A stretch of 64,000 bases of DNA. Source: Henningerozyma blattae CBS 6284 (Eukaryota > Ascomycota > Saccharomycetes > Saccharomycetales > Saccharomycetaceae). The position numbers and the translations under genes are program-made. The notes under the pieces are model-generated. The model saw nothing but the letters and a program-made list of their open reading frames with translations, was not told the DNA's origin and made no database searches. Below are positions 30,702-39,555 of the stretch, piece after piece. The DNA lies in assembly GCF_000315915.1 (NCBI RefSeq), contig NC_020192.1:62001-126000 (forward strand), given 5' to 3'. Within the stretch, counting starts at the first letter, position 1. The number at the start of each line of letters is the position of its first letter.

Positions 30702-32678
30702 TCATATGAAACTACTTTTATTAAATCTATCAAGTGCTTTCAGATACCCTAGATTATATGAATTTTGATAATGAATTTTGGATTGTTGAATATCTTTATC
30801 GCAGCCAATACCATTTTCATAATAATAACCTAAAATATATTCATTCTTACTTAATTTGTTGCTGGAAATTTCACAAGATTTTTTTACCCAATTAAATGAT
30901 TCTTTTAAATTCATTAATAATACATTTGGAGATCCGGTTAAATACCATCCACTTATCGATAGCATTGCCATTGCTTGACTAATATTTTGAAGATTATCTT
31001 CAATATCACTCTTTTTGTTAATATTATTACCATTCTTAGATGACAAAAATTCATCATTGTTTATGCATCTCATATACCAAAAGATTGATTTCAACGTAGA
31101 TATAGGTAAACCTAAATCACCATTCTCATATAAATTACCAATTTTCCATTGGCTTAATGAATAATTACATTCAATTGCGGCTTTATAATAATAATGGATA
31201 GCTTTACTTTTATTCTGAATAGTAATATCAGAAAATTCCATTAAATTTTTTTTCAAATTTGAATTTAAATTATTAAACTCATATATTTTACCCAATTGAT
31301 AATATGCTTGACCAAATTTTCCCAATTTTGCAGATTTTTTCAACCAATTTAGGCCTGTTTCAATATTGATATTAAACTTAATCTCAGGGTTTGATTCGAA
31401 TCCATTCAAATTAATCATACCTAGTTTGTACATACATTTATGATTCAAGAATTTAATGGCTCCGATCTCATAATATTTATATGATTTTTTCAAATGTTCA
31501 GAAAATTGAGTATCTGAAGAATCAGTGTTATCCTTCTCTATACCAACTTGATATTCGTAGCATATACCTAGCCTATAGTATGATTCAGAATGGTTTAAAT
31601 TTGCAGCTTTTTCATAGAATTTTAATGCTTTAGTATCATCTTTTCTGACAATTCTCCTAATATCTATGTATTTGTTATCGGCCGATTTCAAATATGATTT
31701 ATTTGAATATAATGTACCTGCCAAATATAAAGCATCAGGATAGTTTATTGAAATTAATTTAGTTAAAACTTTAAACGCATGATCAATTAAAATTTTTTGA
31801 TTTTTAATCACTAATTCGTTCGATAAATATTTTTTCAATTTTTCAGCATTAATGTTATAATTTTTGATGAAATTTTCGTTAAATGAAAAAATTAATAATG
31901 TCTCTACCCATTTTAATTGTAATGTAGGAGTAAAATCTGTGGAATCGTCAACAATCTCTTGATAAATATTATAAAATTCCAAGGCATCCTTAGAAAATTC
32001 AGATAAATTTCTTTTAGTATCATCAATTGGAGTAGTTGGATATACTGTTTGCTTATTATTATTACCGCTTGACGGTATTACCTCTTGATTATATGGATGA
32101 GATTTCTTTACATGATTATCAGTATTTGAGGTTAAAACTGAGTTATTACTTGTATTAGGATTTGAAGTAGAATTAGAACTTATGTTTGAATTAGTAATAG
32201 ATATTGGGATAGAGCTTGTACTTGTATTAGCTAATTCATTTTGGTATGACTCAATGTTAGAACGAATATTTTGAGCTAAGGATGTCGAAGTATGTGGGGG
32301 TTGTGATTCTTGATTGTGACGATATTGTTGAGATGTGCCTAATTCCTTGGTATGGTTCAAAGAGGTAATAGTGGTTGGTTTATTAGTTATTATAGTTGTA
32401 GTGTTATTAGGGCTTTGGTAAAAATTTGAAGTTTTGGTATTATTTATATGCACCTCCGAACCATTCTGTAGATCCATGGCAAAGGGATTGAGGGTTGGTT
32501 TTCGTATAAACGGATTTTGTATTTGTGAAGCAGACTTTAGGTTTAAACTAGAGTTTGAGTTGGTATGTTGAGCATTTAAGTTCACATATCTATCTTTATT
32601 ACTGCTGGTATTAGTGGTATTGCTGGAGATATCTCGAACAAAGTTGTCATATCTTGATATCGATTCCTGGTTATTCAT
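30702..32678 (-). CDS. ACK1: Sel1-repeat protein, Ack1
   Basis: 658 residues. The N-terminal 220 residues are Asn/Ser/Thr-rich and probably disordered. From about 300 on, tandem Sel1-type TPR repeats are visible, each with A-x-x-x-L-G-x-x-Y or similar: DALYLAGTLYSNKSYLKSA, ALKFYEKAANLNHSESYYRLG, KCMYKLGMINLNGF, LGKFGQAYYQLGKIYEFNN, CNYSLSQWKIGNLYENGDLG and NEYILGYYYENGIGCDKD. In S. cerevisiae Ack1 (YDL203C, 623 residues) is related to Skt5/Shc1 and is reported to act upstream of Pkc1 in cell-wall integrity signalling. It lacks the CAAX end found in Skt5. Assignment to ACK1 rather than another Sel1 protein follows from the convergent reticulon neighbour (YDL204W-YDL203C). Confidence 0.82.
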   Translation of the reverse strand: MNNQESISRYDNFVRDISSNTTNTSSNKDRYVNLNAQHTNSNSSLNLKSASQIQNPFIRKPTLNPFAMDLQNGSEVHINNTKTSNFYQSPNNTTTIITNKPTTITSLNHTKELGTSQQYRHNQESQPPHTSTSLAQNIRSNIESYQNELANTSTSSIPISITNSNISSNSTSNPNTSNNSVLTSNTDNHVKKSHPYNQEVIPSSGNNNKQTVYPTTPIDDTKRNLSEFSKDALEFYNIYQEIVDDSTDFTPTLQLKWVETLLIFSFNENFIKNYNINAEKLKKYLSNELVIKNQKILIDHAFKVLTKLISINYPDALYLAGTLYSNKSYLKSADNKYIDIRRIVRKDDTKALKFYEKAANLNHSESYYRLGICYEYQVGIEKDNTDSSDTQFSEHLKKSYKYYEIGAIKFLNHKCMYKLGMINLNGFESNPEIKFNINIETGLNWLKKSAKLGKFGQAYYQLGKIYEFNNLNSNLKKNLMEFSDITIQNKSKAIHYYYKAAIECNYSLSQWKIGNLYENGDLGLPISTLKSIFWYMRCINNDEFLSSKNGNNINKKSDIEDNLQNISQAMAMLSISGWYLTGSPNVLLMNLKESFNWVKKSCEISSNKLSKNEYILGYYYENGIGCDKDIQQSKIHYQNSYNLGYLKALDRFNKSSFI

Positions 32679-32891
32679 TTTTCCTCACCAATAGATAGGC
32701 AAAACCAAAAATTAGAAATATATGGTGCAATAGGCTTATCTACACACCAAGATATATTTGATATATTATTCCTACGCTTATTATTGATCCCATAAGCTTT
32801 CTATTCTTGAATACTAATTATACATTTTCAAATGTAAATATTAGCAATCTCATCACCGATTCATACATCTAGAGTTGAAAAACAGCAAAAA

Positions 32892-32926
32892 TTACCCGGA
32901 AAAGTACAAAACTTAACCCCGGGTAA
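32892..32926. promoter_or_regulatory. Inverted pair of Reb1-type sites upstream of ACK1
   Basis: TTACCCGG at 32892-32899 and its reverse complement CCGGGTAA at 32919-32926, 19 bp apart and about 215-250 bp upstream of the ACK1 start. Reb1 binds TTACCCG and clears nucleosomes from promoters in yeast. Binding is inferred from the motif. Confidence 0.6.
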
Positions 32927-34006
32927 AAAGAAAGAAAAGTATAATAACTAATTTCGAATGGCATGGTAATGCCTAATTACTATATAGCAAGTAAATTGGT
33001 TTAATCATATTACTTAGTACTATTATGTTATTCAACTTTTAAGCTGTTCGGAAACTAAAATTTCAGCCAGCGGCTAGTAAAAAAATACCAGTAATTTTGG
33101 TCTACCCTTCATTAAAACTAAAAGTTCTTACTTGAGTGATTAACCAGTTGAATTAATTTTGCTGCTTACATTAAATTAGAAAAAAACAGTTTGGTGGTTT
33201 TCATGCAAATATAAAATAGAGATCAAATTCCTTCTTTTCCGCCTTAATTTACTTTGTTCTTCATTAGGGCATGCCTCTATTTATAATTGATTTTTTGTAC
33301 TGTTAGTCATGGTGTTTTACAATTTAAAATATTAATATACAAAAAAATTGCTATCTTGGGAATTACACTTCATAATAAATTTTAAATTTTGGTTCTATGT
33401 AAAGATTTTCAAAACATCTTAAGATATAAACAATTGATGAATTCATAAAAAAGTCCAGAAAAGGAAAGTCCGAAAAAAATACATAACAGTAAATAGTTAT
33501 TTATTAGTTATATCACTAATTCACCGACTATTTACAAGTAAATATATGTATTTATAATTTATACCATAAAAACCAGACTGTTTAACTATTTTCACTGGAT
33601 GAGTATGAGAACTTAACATTTACTGTGGTTAACGTTTACCTATAAATGCGGTTAAAAATAAAAATACCCTTGTATATCTAAATAAATTTGGTAAATTTGA
33701 TTTTTTAAGAAACCTAGATTATAAAATATCATTATTTTAAGTAAACATCAAAAAGTAAGATAAGTTGTAAGTTAAGCAATAGTATACACTAGTTATCGAC
33801 GCCAACCTTGGAAAGTTACTGGGTTTTTAGTTGGACTTAGAAATTAATAAAAAAGTAGATTAACTTTAATGCTTATCCTGAAAATATACCTACAAATAGA
33901 TTCCTCTATTGCTCCTTTTTGAAAAAATTTCTCAAGCTATATACCTATTTATTCACATATACTCTCTACTCTAGACACTTAAGATTACATAACACGAGAA
34001 ACTATA

Positions 34007-34031
34007 ATTCAGCTGATTTAATCAGCTGAAT
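34007..34031. repeat. 25-bp near-perfect palindrome
   Basis: Twelve-base arms ATTCAGCTGATT and AATCAGCTGAAT separated by a single T. It lies in the 3' flank of the TIR-like gene and could form a hairpin in its transcript or bind a dimeric factor; the function is unknown. Confidence 0.8.
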
Positions 34032-34288
34032 AACAAACATGTTAGCACTACCTTATTAAAAAGATCGATTGCTTAATAGCTTATCAATAACAAAAAATAA
34101 AATATAAATAACAAATTTTTTTTTTAAAAATGCACAATATATAAAATTTCCAATGATGAAAGGAAAATGGTATTGATTATGGACATTATTAGTATATATG
34201 TCTATATGAAAACGAATAATTGTAATATTTGTATTAATGAATCAAAATCGAATATGAAAACAAAATAAAATCATAATGGTAAAATAAT

Positions 34289-36253
34289 TTACAATAATAA
34301 AGCAGCAGCAGCGAAGATACCAGCACCTAAACCAGCAACGGCCTTAACAGCACCATTTTGAGTTTGTTGTTCGACGGAAACAGATGGGAAGGCGGAAGAT
34401 GACTTAGAAACTTGTTCAACAACATTTTGAGATGGAGAAGAGGTAACAGCCTTGGTGACAAGAGTAGTAGTAGCACAGGCATTGTCTTCACAAGAAGTAA
34501 TAGTTTCTCTGACAGTTTGGTCGTTAGTAACAGTAGTTTCATCTTTCTTGACTGGAGAGGTGGTGGTAACAGTGACAGCACCTGTAGAAACGGAGGTGAC
34601 ACAAGCATCATCTTCACAAGAGGTGATGGTCTTTTCAACAGTGGAAACTTCAGTAACGGTTTCATCCTTCTTGGCGGTTGGGGCGCTGGTGACAGTGACA
34701 GTACCAGTAGAGACGGAGGTGACACAAGCATCATCTTCACAAGAGGTGATGGTCTTTTCAACAGTGGAAACTTCAGTAACGGTTTCATCCTTCTTGGCGG
34801 TTGGGGCGTTGGTGACAGTGACAGTACCAGTAGAGACGGAGGTAACACAAGCATCATCTTCACAAGAGGTGATGGTCTTTTCAACAGTGGAAACTTCAGT
34901 AACGTAAGCAGTTTCAGCAGAAGTGGTACATGATTCAGTGATAGCAGTAGTGATGGTAGTCATAGTTGGAGATGGACCATCACAACCGTCGGCACAAGAG
35001 GTGATAGTTTCCCAGACGGTAGTTGGTTCAACTGTGGTAACTTCTTCAGTAGTCTTTTCAGATTCTGGACAGTAGGTGGTAACATCAGTGACAGTTTCAA
35101 CAGCAGTAACGATAGTAGTGTATTGTGGGTTTGGACCATCACAACCATCTTCACAAGAGGTAATAGTTTCCCAAACAGTAGATAAGCTGGTAGTGTATGT
35201 GGTAGTGATGTTAGAAGATGGAGTAGTAACTGGAGCAGAAACTGAGGTAGAAGCTGGAGTAGAAACATAAGTGGAAGTGACTTCAGTGCAAACATTATCT
35301 TCACAAGAAGTGATAGTCTTTTCAATAGTGGAGTAGTTAGTAGAAGTAGCGGTAGTAACGTTTCTAGATTCAGATTCAGAGAAGGCAGAAATGGAAACGG
35401 AAGCAGAGGAAGCAGCAGAGGAAGCAGCAGATGAAACAGAAGAAGATTCAACAGCAGAGGAAGAGGCAGCAGAAGAAGATTCAACAGCAGAGGAAGAGGC
35501 AGCAGAAGAAGATTCAACAGTAGAGGAAGAGGCAGCAGAGGAAGATTCAACGACGGAGGAAGAGGCAGCAGAAGAAGATTCAACAGCAGAGGAAGAGGCA
35601 GCAGAAGAAGATTCAACAGCAGAGGAAGAGGCAGCAGAAGAAGATTCAACAGCAGAGGAAGAGGCAGCAGAGGAAGAGGCAGCAGAGGAAGAGGCAGCAG
35701 AGGAAGAGGCAGCAGAGGAAGAGGCAGCAGAGGAAGAGGCAGCAGAGGAAGAGGCAGCAGAGGAAGAGGCAGCAGAAGAAGATGTAGCAGCAGAAGAAGA
35801 TGTAGCAGCAGAAGAAGAGGTAGCAGCAGAAGAAGAGGTAGCAGCAGAAGAAGATGTAGCAGCAGAAGAAGAGGTAGCAGCAGAAGAAGAAGCAGCCCAT
35901 GGGGTAACGCCATTAGCCGACCAGATAGATAAGATTGGTCCTTCTAATCTGGAAGAGAACCAAGGAACACCGGTAATCATATATTCGATTTCACTCAATG
36001 GAATGTCTGAGAAGAAAGTTGTGAATTCGGCAGTTGGGTGCAACATCATAGTCATCATAGCACTGGTGACAACTGGTGGAACAGATTCGTCTGGTGAAGC
36101 CTTGTGAATAGACAAATACTCTTGCATATTATGGACGATATCAGTCATGTAAACTTCCATAGCCAACATAGCGGCTTTAGTTGGATCAACGGATACAGCA
36201 TTGGCCATACCGGCAATAGAACCGGCGGCAGCGATTGTACTAGAAACCTTCAT
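34289..36253 (-). CDS. GPI-anchored cell-wall mannoprotein of the TIR/PAU (SRP1/TIP1) family
   Basis: 654 residues from the ATG at 36253; an upstream open stretch has no ATG. Residues 1-20 (MKVSSTIAAAGSIAGMANA) are a signal peptide. Residues about 22-118 form the SRP1/TIP1 (seripauperin) domain: KAAMLAMEVYMTDIVHNMQE, MITGVPWFSSRL. A Ser/Ala tandem region follows (about 120-285), then Thr/Ser-rich repeats carrying Cys pairs such as TITSCEDDAC, including three copies of a 41-residue unit. The C terminus is a GPI signal ending in a hydrophobic tail (GLGAGIFAAAALLL). Such proteins are heavily O-mannosylated and cross-linked to glucan; Tir/Dan proteins are induced by cold or anaerobiosis. Closest S. 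cerevisiae group is TIR1-4/DAN; orthology cannot be set because the genes are multicopy. Not present at this locus in S. cerevisiae. Confidence 0.87.
   Translation of the reverse strand: MKVSSTIAAAGSIAGMANAVSVDPTKAAMLAMEVYMTDIVHNMQEYLSIHKASPDESVPPVVTSAMMTMMLHPTAEFTTFFSDIPLSEIEYMITGVPWFSSRLEGPILSIWSANGVTPWAASSSAATSSSAATSSSAATSSSAATSSSAATSSSAATSSSAASSSAASSSAASSSAASSSAASSSAASSSAASSSAASSSAVESSSAASSSAVESSSAASSSAVESSSAASSSVVESSSAASSSTVESSSAASSSAVESSSAASSSAVESSSVSSAASSAASSASVSISAFSESESRNVTTATSTNYSTIEKTITSCEDNVCTEVTSTYVSTPASTSVSAPVTTPSSNITTTYTTSLSTVWETITSCEDGCDGPNPQYTTIVTAVETVTDVTTYCPESEKTTEEVTTVEPTTVWETITSCADGCDGPSPTMTTITTAITESCTTSAETAYVTEVSTVEKTITSCEDDACVTSVSTGTVTVTNAPTAKKDETVTEVSTVEKTITSCEDDACVTSVSTGTVTVTSAPTAKKDETVTEVSTVEKTITSCEDDACVTSVSTGAVTVTTTSPVKKDETTVTNDQTVRETITSCEDNACATTTLVTKAVTSSPSQNVVEQVSKSSSAFPSVSVEQQTQNGAVKAVAGLGAGIFAAAALLL
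34560..34910 (-). repeat. 123-bp tandem repeat, three copies, in the TIR-like gene
   Basis: Reference points TCTTCAC at 34611, 34734 and 34857 are exactly 123 bp apart. Each unit encodes 41 residues containing EVSTVEKTITSCEDDACVTS and a lysine pair (KKDE). Two adjacent units differ at only a few bases; the outermost is more diverged. Confidence 0.9.
35391..35893 (-). repeat. Nested Ser/Ala minisatellites in the TIR-like gene
   Basis: Three repeat families lie in a row. From the protein N-terminal side: about seven 18-bp units (SSSAAT) at 35764-35893, about eight 15-bp units (SSSAA) at 35654-35772, and about seven 33-bp units (AASSSAVESSS) at 35447-35660. Periods are multiples of three, so length changes keep the frame. 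Long open frames in other frames here are products of the repeat. Confidence 0.9.
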
Positions 36254-36883
36254 AATGAGCGAGTGTAAATGATTTTGTTTGGTCTTTTTCAAAAATCAAA
36301 ATAAAGAAAGATAAGAGTGAACTATGAATTTAATGAAACGTCAAAATTGGGTTTCTTATATATCAATTTTTCACCATATATTAAAGAGTCCAACGAACAA
36401 TACATAAATTAGATAGAGTAATAGGTAGATAAAGAATTGAATAGTAGACATGGACATACACAGAAAAAAATAGTATACGTATAATGAATGCAACCCTATT
36501 CACATAGCAAGAACAATACACAGACAGAGAATGAATAAATTCGTGCCTAGTGCAGGGACATCTCTTCAAGCCGATGTAAACTTCAACCATTTGGTAAACA
36601 TTTCCGTACATCGCTTGTAAAATTGGCAATCGTAAATGACAACTTCAATACTTACTTTCTTGGTTTCGTGCCTTTTCAATTCATTAGTTTATCTAGGTAT
36701 AGAGCTTTCTAAGCTTTATTGACAGGTTTCTAATTAGGTAATAAGCATTTTCGTATCTTACACCAGATCTTTCACGAATTGTTGCCCATTTTCCTTTTCT
36801 ATTTCGTGATGCGATTGGCTGGCATCTCGTACTCCAAATTTCGTTTCCCATAGGAAAAAGCAAAACAAAAAGAAAAAATAAAA

Positions 36884-36960
36884 TATACGACGCGACACGA
36901 AATAGATAGCCAGCATATACCCCAAAACGGACATAAATACGCGAAAAATGTCATATACGA
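36884..36960 (-). promoter_or_regulatory. Two TCGTATA sterol-response-type motifs upstream of the TIR-like gene
   Basis: TCGTATA on the minus strand at 36890-36884 and 36960-36954, 70 bp apart and about 630-700 bp upstream of the start codon. In S. cerevisiae Upc2/Ecm22 bind this core, and Upc2 induces DAN/TIR genes without oxygen. Context makes the match meaningful, but it is inferred from motif only. Confidence 0.45.
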
Positions 36961-37173
36961 TGCCCTTTGAAAAAGGCTCATTAAGAAGATGAGGTTGACT
37001 TGGATATCCTAGGAACGACTTGGAGTTGGTAATCTAGGAACGAGAACACATAGTTCGTTTTTCCACGCTGTAAGAACAGTTCAGTTTTGGAAGAGAGCCA
37101 GCAACAGAATGCTGACTTCTATTTTGTTTCATTGACATTGCTGGTTAAAATATAAGATATGTGTATTGTGAGG

Positions 37174-37221
37174 GGCTATTCTATTGTGAGGCTATTTTGT
37201 TGTGAGATTATTCTATTGTTA
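37174..37221 (+). repeat. 16-bp tandem repeat, three copies
   Basis: Units GGCTATTCTATTGTGA (37174), GGCTATTTTGTTGTGA (37190) and GATTATTCTATTGTTA (37206), two or three differences each, in the divergent promoter region. Confidence 0.85.
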
Positions 37222-37698
37222 ATTGTTACTATAACCATTATGTAGTACAGCCGTTCAAAATATACTGAAATTGCTCCTCTACTTGTCTTGATGCAGAAAA
37301 TACCTTGATGACTTGATTACGAAGATATCCCGTTCAGGAAAATATCTGACATTAAAATTGAGATTAGTCAGAATCTTGATTCAGTTTCTCCTGTTATTTA
37401 GGTAATAGTTGAACCATCGGAACTTCAGAACTCCGAACAATGGGATTTTAATCCCTTGGGAAATATGGTTAATTAAAGTCGTGCTATTAATGAGTACAAT
37501 AATTGAAATAAGTAAAGTAAGTTTTAAAAAAGTGAGGCAAACTGAAGTTAAATGAAGTTAAGTGGATTAAAGTAGTTTTTTTCACTTATTAGCCGCGACA
37601 GCTGTCGAGTGATATATAAAAATATCTTATATTTCGATGATAATATTGGTAACTTATTTAAGAGAAATATTTCCTGATATACTACGTGCAAAACAAAA

Positions 37699-38448
37699 AT
37701 GCATAGCACTCCTGAGAATACTTCACGATTACAAACTGCTGAGACAAACAGATATCATACTGTAGAACAACAGAGTGGAAATCGTAACTATATAGACACT
37801 ATCTTTAACAAGGTCAAGAAAATTGCCTATAGTATTACCAAATGGAAATACATGAGTCCATTCCTACAAATCGATGAGATATTTGAAAATGAAGAGTCAT
37901 CACAACAGTTGGAAACTAATAATTTGGATACTAGCAACAAGAGTCTAAGTACTAAATTATATCTTGAATTAATGATTTTAACTGTTCTATCTATATGGAT
38001 AGGAGCTACTTCTTTATTGCTTTCCAGGTTTCATACTTCTAGCTTTGGCGTACAGTTAAAGGTTATTAGTCTTAGCACTTACATGATTTATGCTATCTCA
38101 TTTGCATCAGTTATCTTGTTTGGGTTTAGGTATTTAAGATATTCAAATAACCCCCCAATGCCAATTTCAGAATGTATGATTCAAAATTGTCAAAATTGTT
38201 TAAATTCATATTCAGAAAATGAAAGTAACGATATATTGGTTACAATATTCAGCTTATTTACTTTCCTATCATTAATATATTTCTATATTCTTTGGCCGTC
38301 TTTTGTGAATGACACTTTGCCTATATATCAATCGAGTTTCATCACCATTGTATTTTATTCTTTCCTTTTTATATTCAGTACTTTAATTATGGTAATATAC
38401 ATTGTAGATATTCTTTTTGTACATCCAATTGACATTATTAAGAGATAA
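37699..38448 (+). CDS. Unrecognised four-span membrane protein
   Basis: 249 residues; I do not recognise a family. The N-terminal 88 residues are hydrophilic with a possible amphipathic stretch (DTIFNKVKKIAYSITKWKYM). Four hydrophobic spans are visible at about 90-112 (MILTVLSIWIGATSLLL), 122-146 (STYMIYAISFASVILFGF), 178-200 (LVTIFSLFTFLSLIYFYI) and 213-238 (ITIVFYSFLFIFSTLIMVI). The loop between spans 2 and 3 holds a cysteine group CMIQNCQNC. It ends shortly after the last span. It lies in the block of genes not found at this position in S. cerevisiae, divergent from the TIR-like gene. Membrane protein is certain from composition; function is unknown. Confidence 0.75.
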   Translation: MHSTPENTSRLQTAETNRYHTVEQQSGNRNYIDTIFNKVKKIAYSITKWKYMSPFLQIDEIFENEESSQQLETNNLDTSNKSLSTKLYLELMILTVLSIWIGATSLLLSRFHTSSFGVQLKVISLSTYMIYAISFASVILFGFRYLRYSNNPPMPISECMIQNCQNCLNSYSENESNDILVTIFSLFTFLSLIYFYILWPSFVNDTLPIYQSSFITIVFYSFLFIFSTLIMVIYIVDILFVHPIDIIKR

Positions 38449-39555
38449 AACATAATCAAGAAAACAAGAGTAAAAAGCAAACAGGCGAGCAATAACGATA
38501 ATAAATTAATGACAAGATTATGCACAAGTTGGTATAAAGAGACTTTTTTGAAGTATGGCGCAATCTTTTTAATACTGGGTTAAATAGGATAAGCGATATT
38601 GTATTGATATTTATATAAAATTCTTTTATCTTTATTTACGTTATTATAGTGAGAAAATGATTAGTTTGGGGTTATAACGTTAAGACGGATGATTAGTTAA
38701 GTAACAAATAAATGCGAATGTGCATAGGAGAACGTTCAAAATTTCAATTAGGGTAGTTCGAAAAAAATAAAAGGTTGTTTGGGGTTTGTTATAGATAGTT
38801 AATTATATTTGACAAAAACTAGAAGGTCATGACAAAATTTCAACATTCCGGTGTCTATTTTAAGTAAAGTAATTGGTAAACAAATAAAATCTCTTAACCA
38901 CTAATAAACTACAAAGTGCTCTTGTATCTATTGGTTCTTGATTAAAAATGATGATGCACTACAGAGTCATAAATAACTAATCATTAAAAGAAAATTGGAG
39001 TGCTTTGATTATTTCGTTTATTTTTCAATATAAAATTTGAAAAAAAATAGAGTAAAGGTAGCAATTCTTGTAATTCGGAAGAAGTTAAACGAAGACGTTG
39101 AAATTTATACAGATAAGCCCGCACTAATCATTATACGACCATATGTTAATTCACTTTTAAAATATTGTGGACCATATACAAATATGGAAAAGCCATGATT
39201 TTCAATGAGTCGTTCATGGTTCAGGTGTGACAACCCAACATCGCTTAAAATGCTTCGTATAGCTTTGGTAACAAGAGTATTTTTTTTTAATTGATAACAA
39301 AATCTTTAGCAAAATACTGCTTACTCAAAAGGTAGTTCATTGAATAAATTTTTCTCTTTAATCTCCACCTTCTTTTTTTACTTTATTTACTATAGGAAAA
39401 ACAAGCATACAAACTAGCTGTTACGGTGTTCATATATAATATTCCTCTTAAATGCAAGATTTATGATGGCAATATTACTTTAATCATTTTCCTGGTCTTT
39501 AACTTCAGGTATATATTCAATAAATTTGACAGTTCCTGTTTTCAGTTGATTTTTC
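38449..39555. other. Convergent intergenic region, orphan gene / UME6-like gene
   Basis: 1.1 kb. Positions 39480-39555 carry an open frame that may be the displaced C terminus of the UME6-like gene. A stretch at about 39100-39280 is less AT-rich and contains an 8-bp hairpin stem (39191-39198 with 39214-39221), followed by a run of nine T at 39282. No gene is certain. Confidence 0.5.

Larger units (their letters stand above)
32679..34288. other. Intergenic region between the TIR-like gene and ACK1
   Basis: 1.6 kb without a gene. It holds the ACK1 promoter with two Reb1-type sites and, 258 bp past the TIR-like stop codon, a 25-bp palindrome. The rest is AT-rich with nothing recognised. Confidence 0.6.
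36254..37698. other. Divergent promoter region, TIR-like gene / orphan membrane gene
   Basis: 1.45 kb. Holds a TATA element at 36356-36362 (TATATAA on the minus strand, about 105 bp before the TIR-like ATG), two sterol-response-type motifs, a direct repeat of CTAGGAACGA (37009-37018 and 37034-37043) and a 16-bp tandem triplet at 37174-37221. The short minus-strand open frames here (36381-36629, 36799-36981) show no gene-like features. Confidence 0.6.

Noticed and set aside
35391..36107. 238-codon plus-strand open frame rich in Glu/Ala, and other long frames over the TIR-like repeats
   Set aside because: It is the antisense reading of Ser/Ala minisatellites; the repeat period keeps several frames free of stops. 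The minus-strand frame has signal peptide, domain and GPI signal.
36254..36292. 13-residue N-terminal extension of the TIR-like protein
   Set aside because: The extension begins with TTG and precedes a textbook signal peptide starting at ATG 36253.
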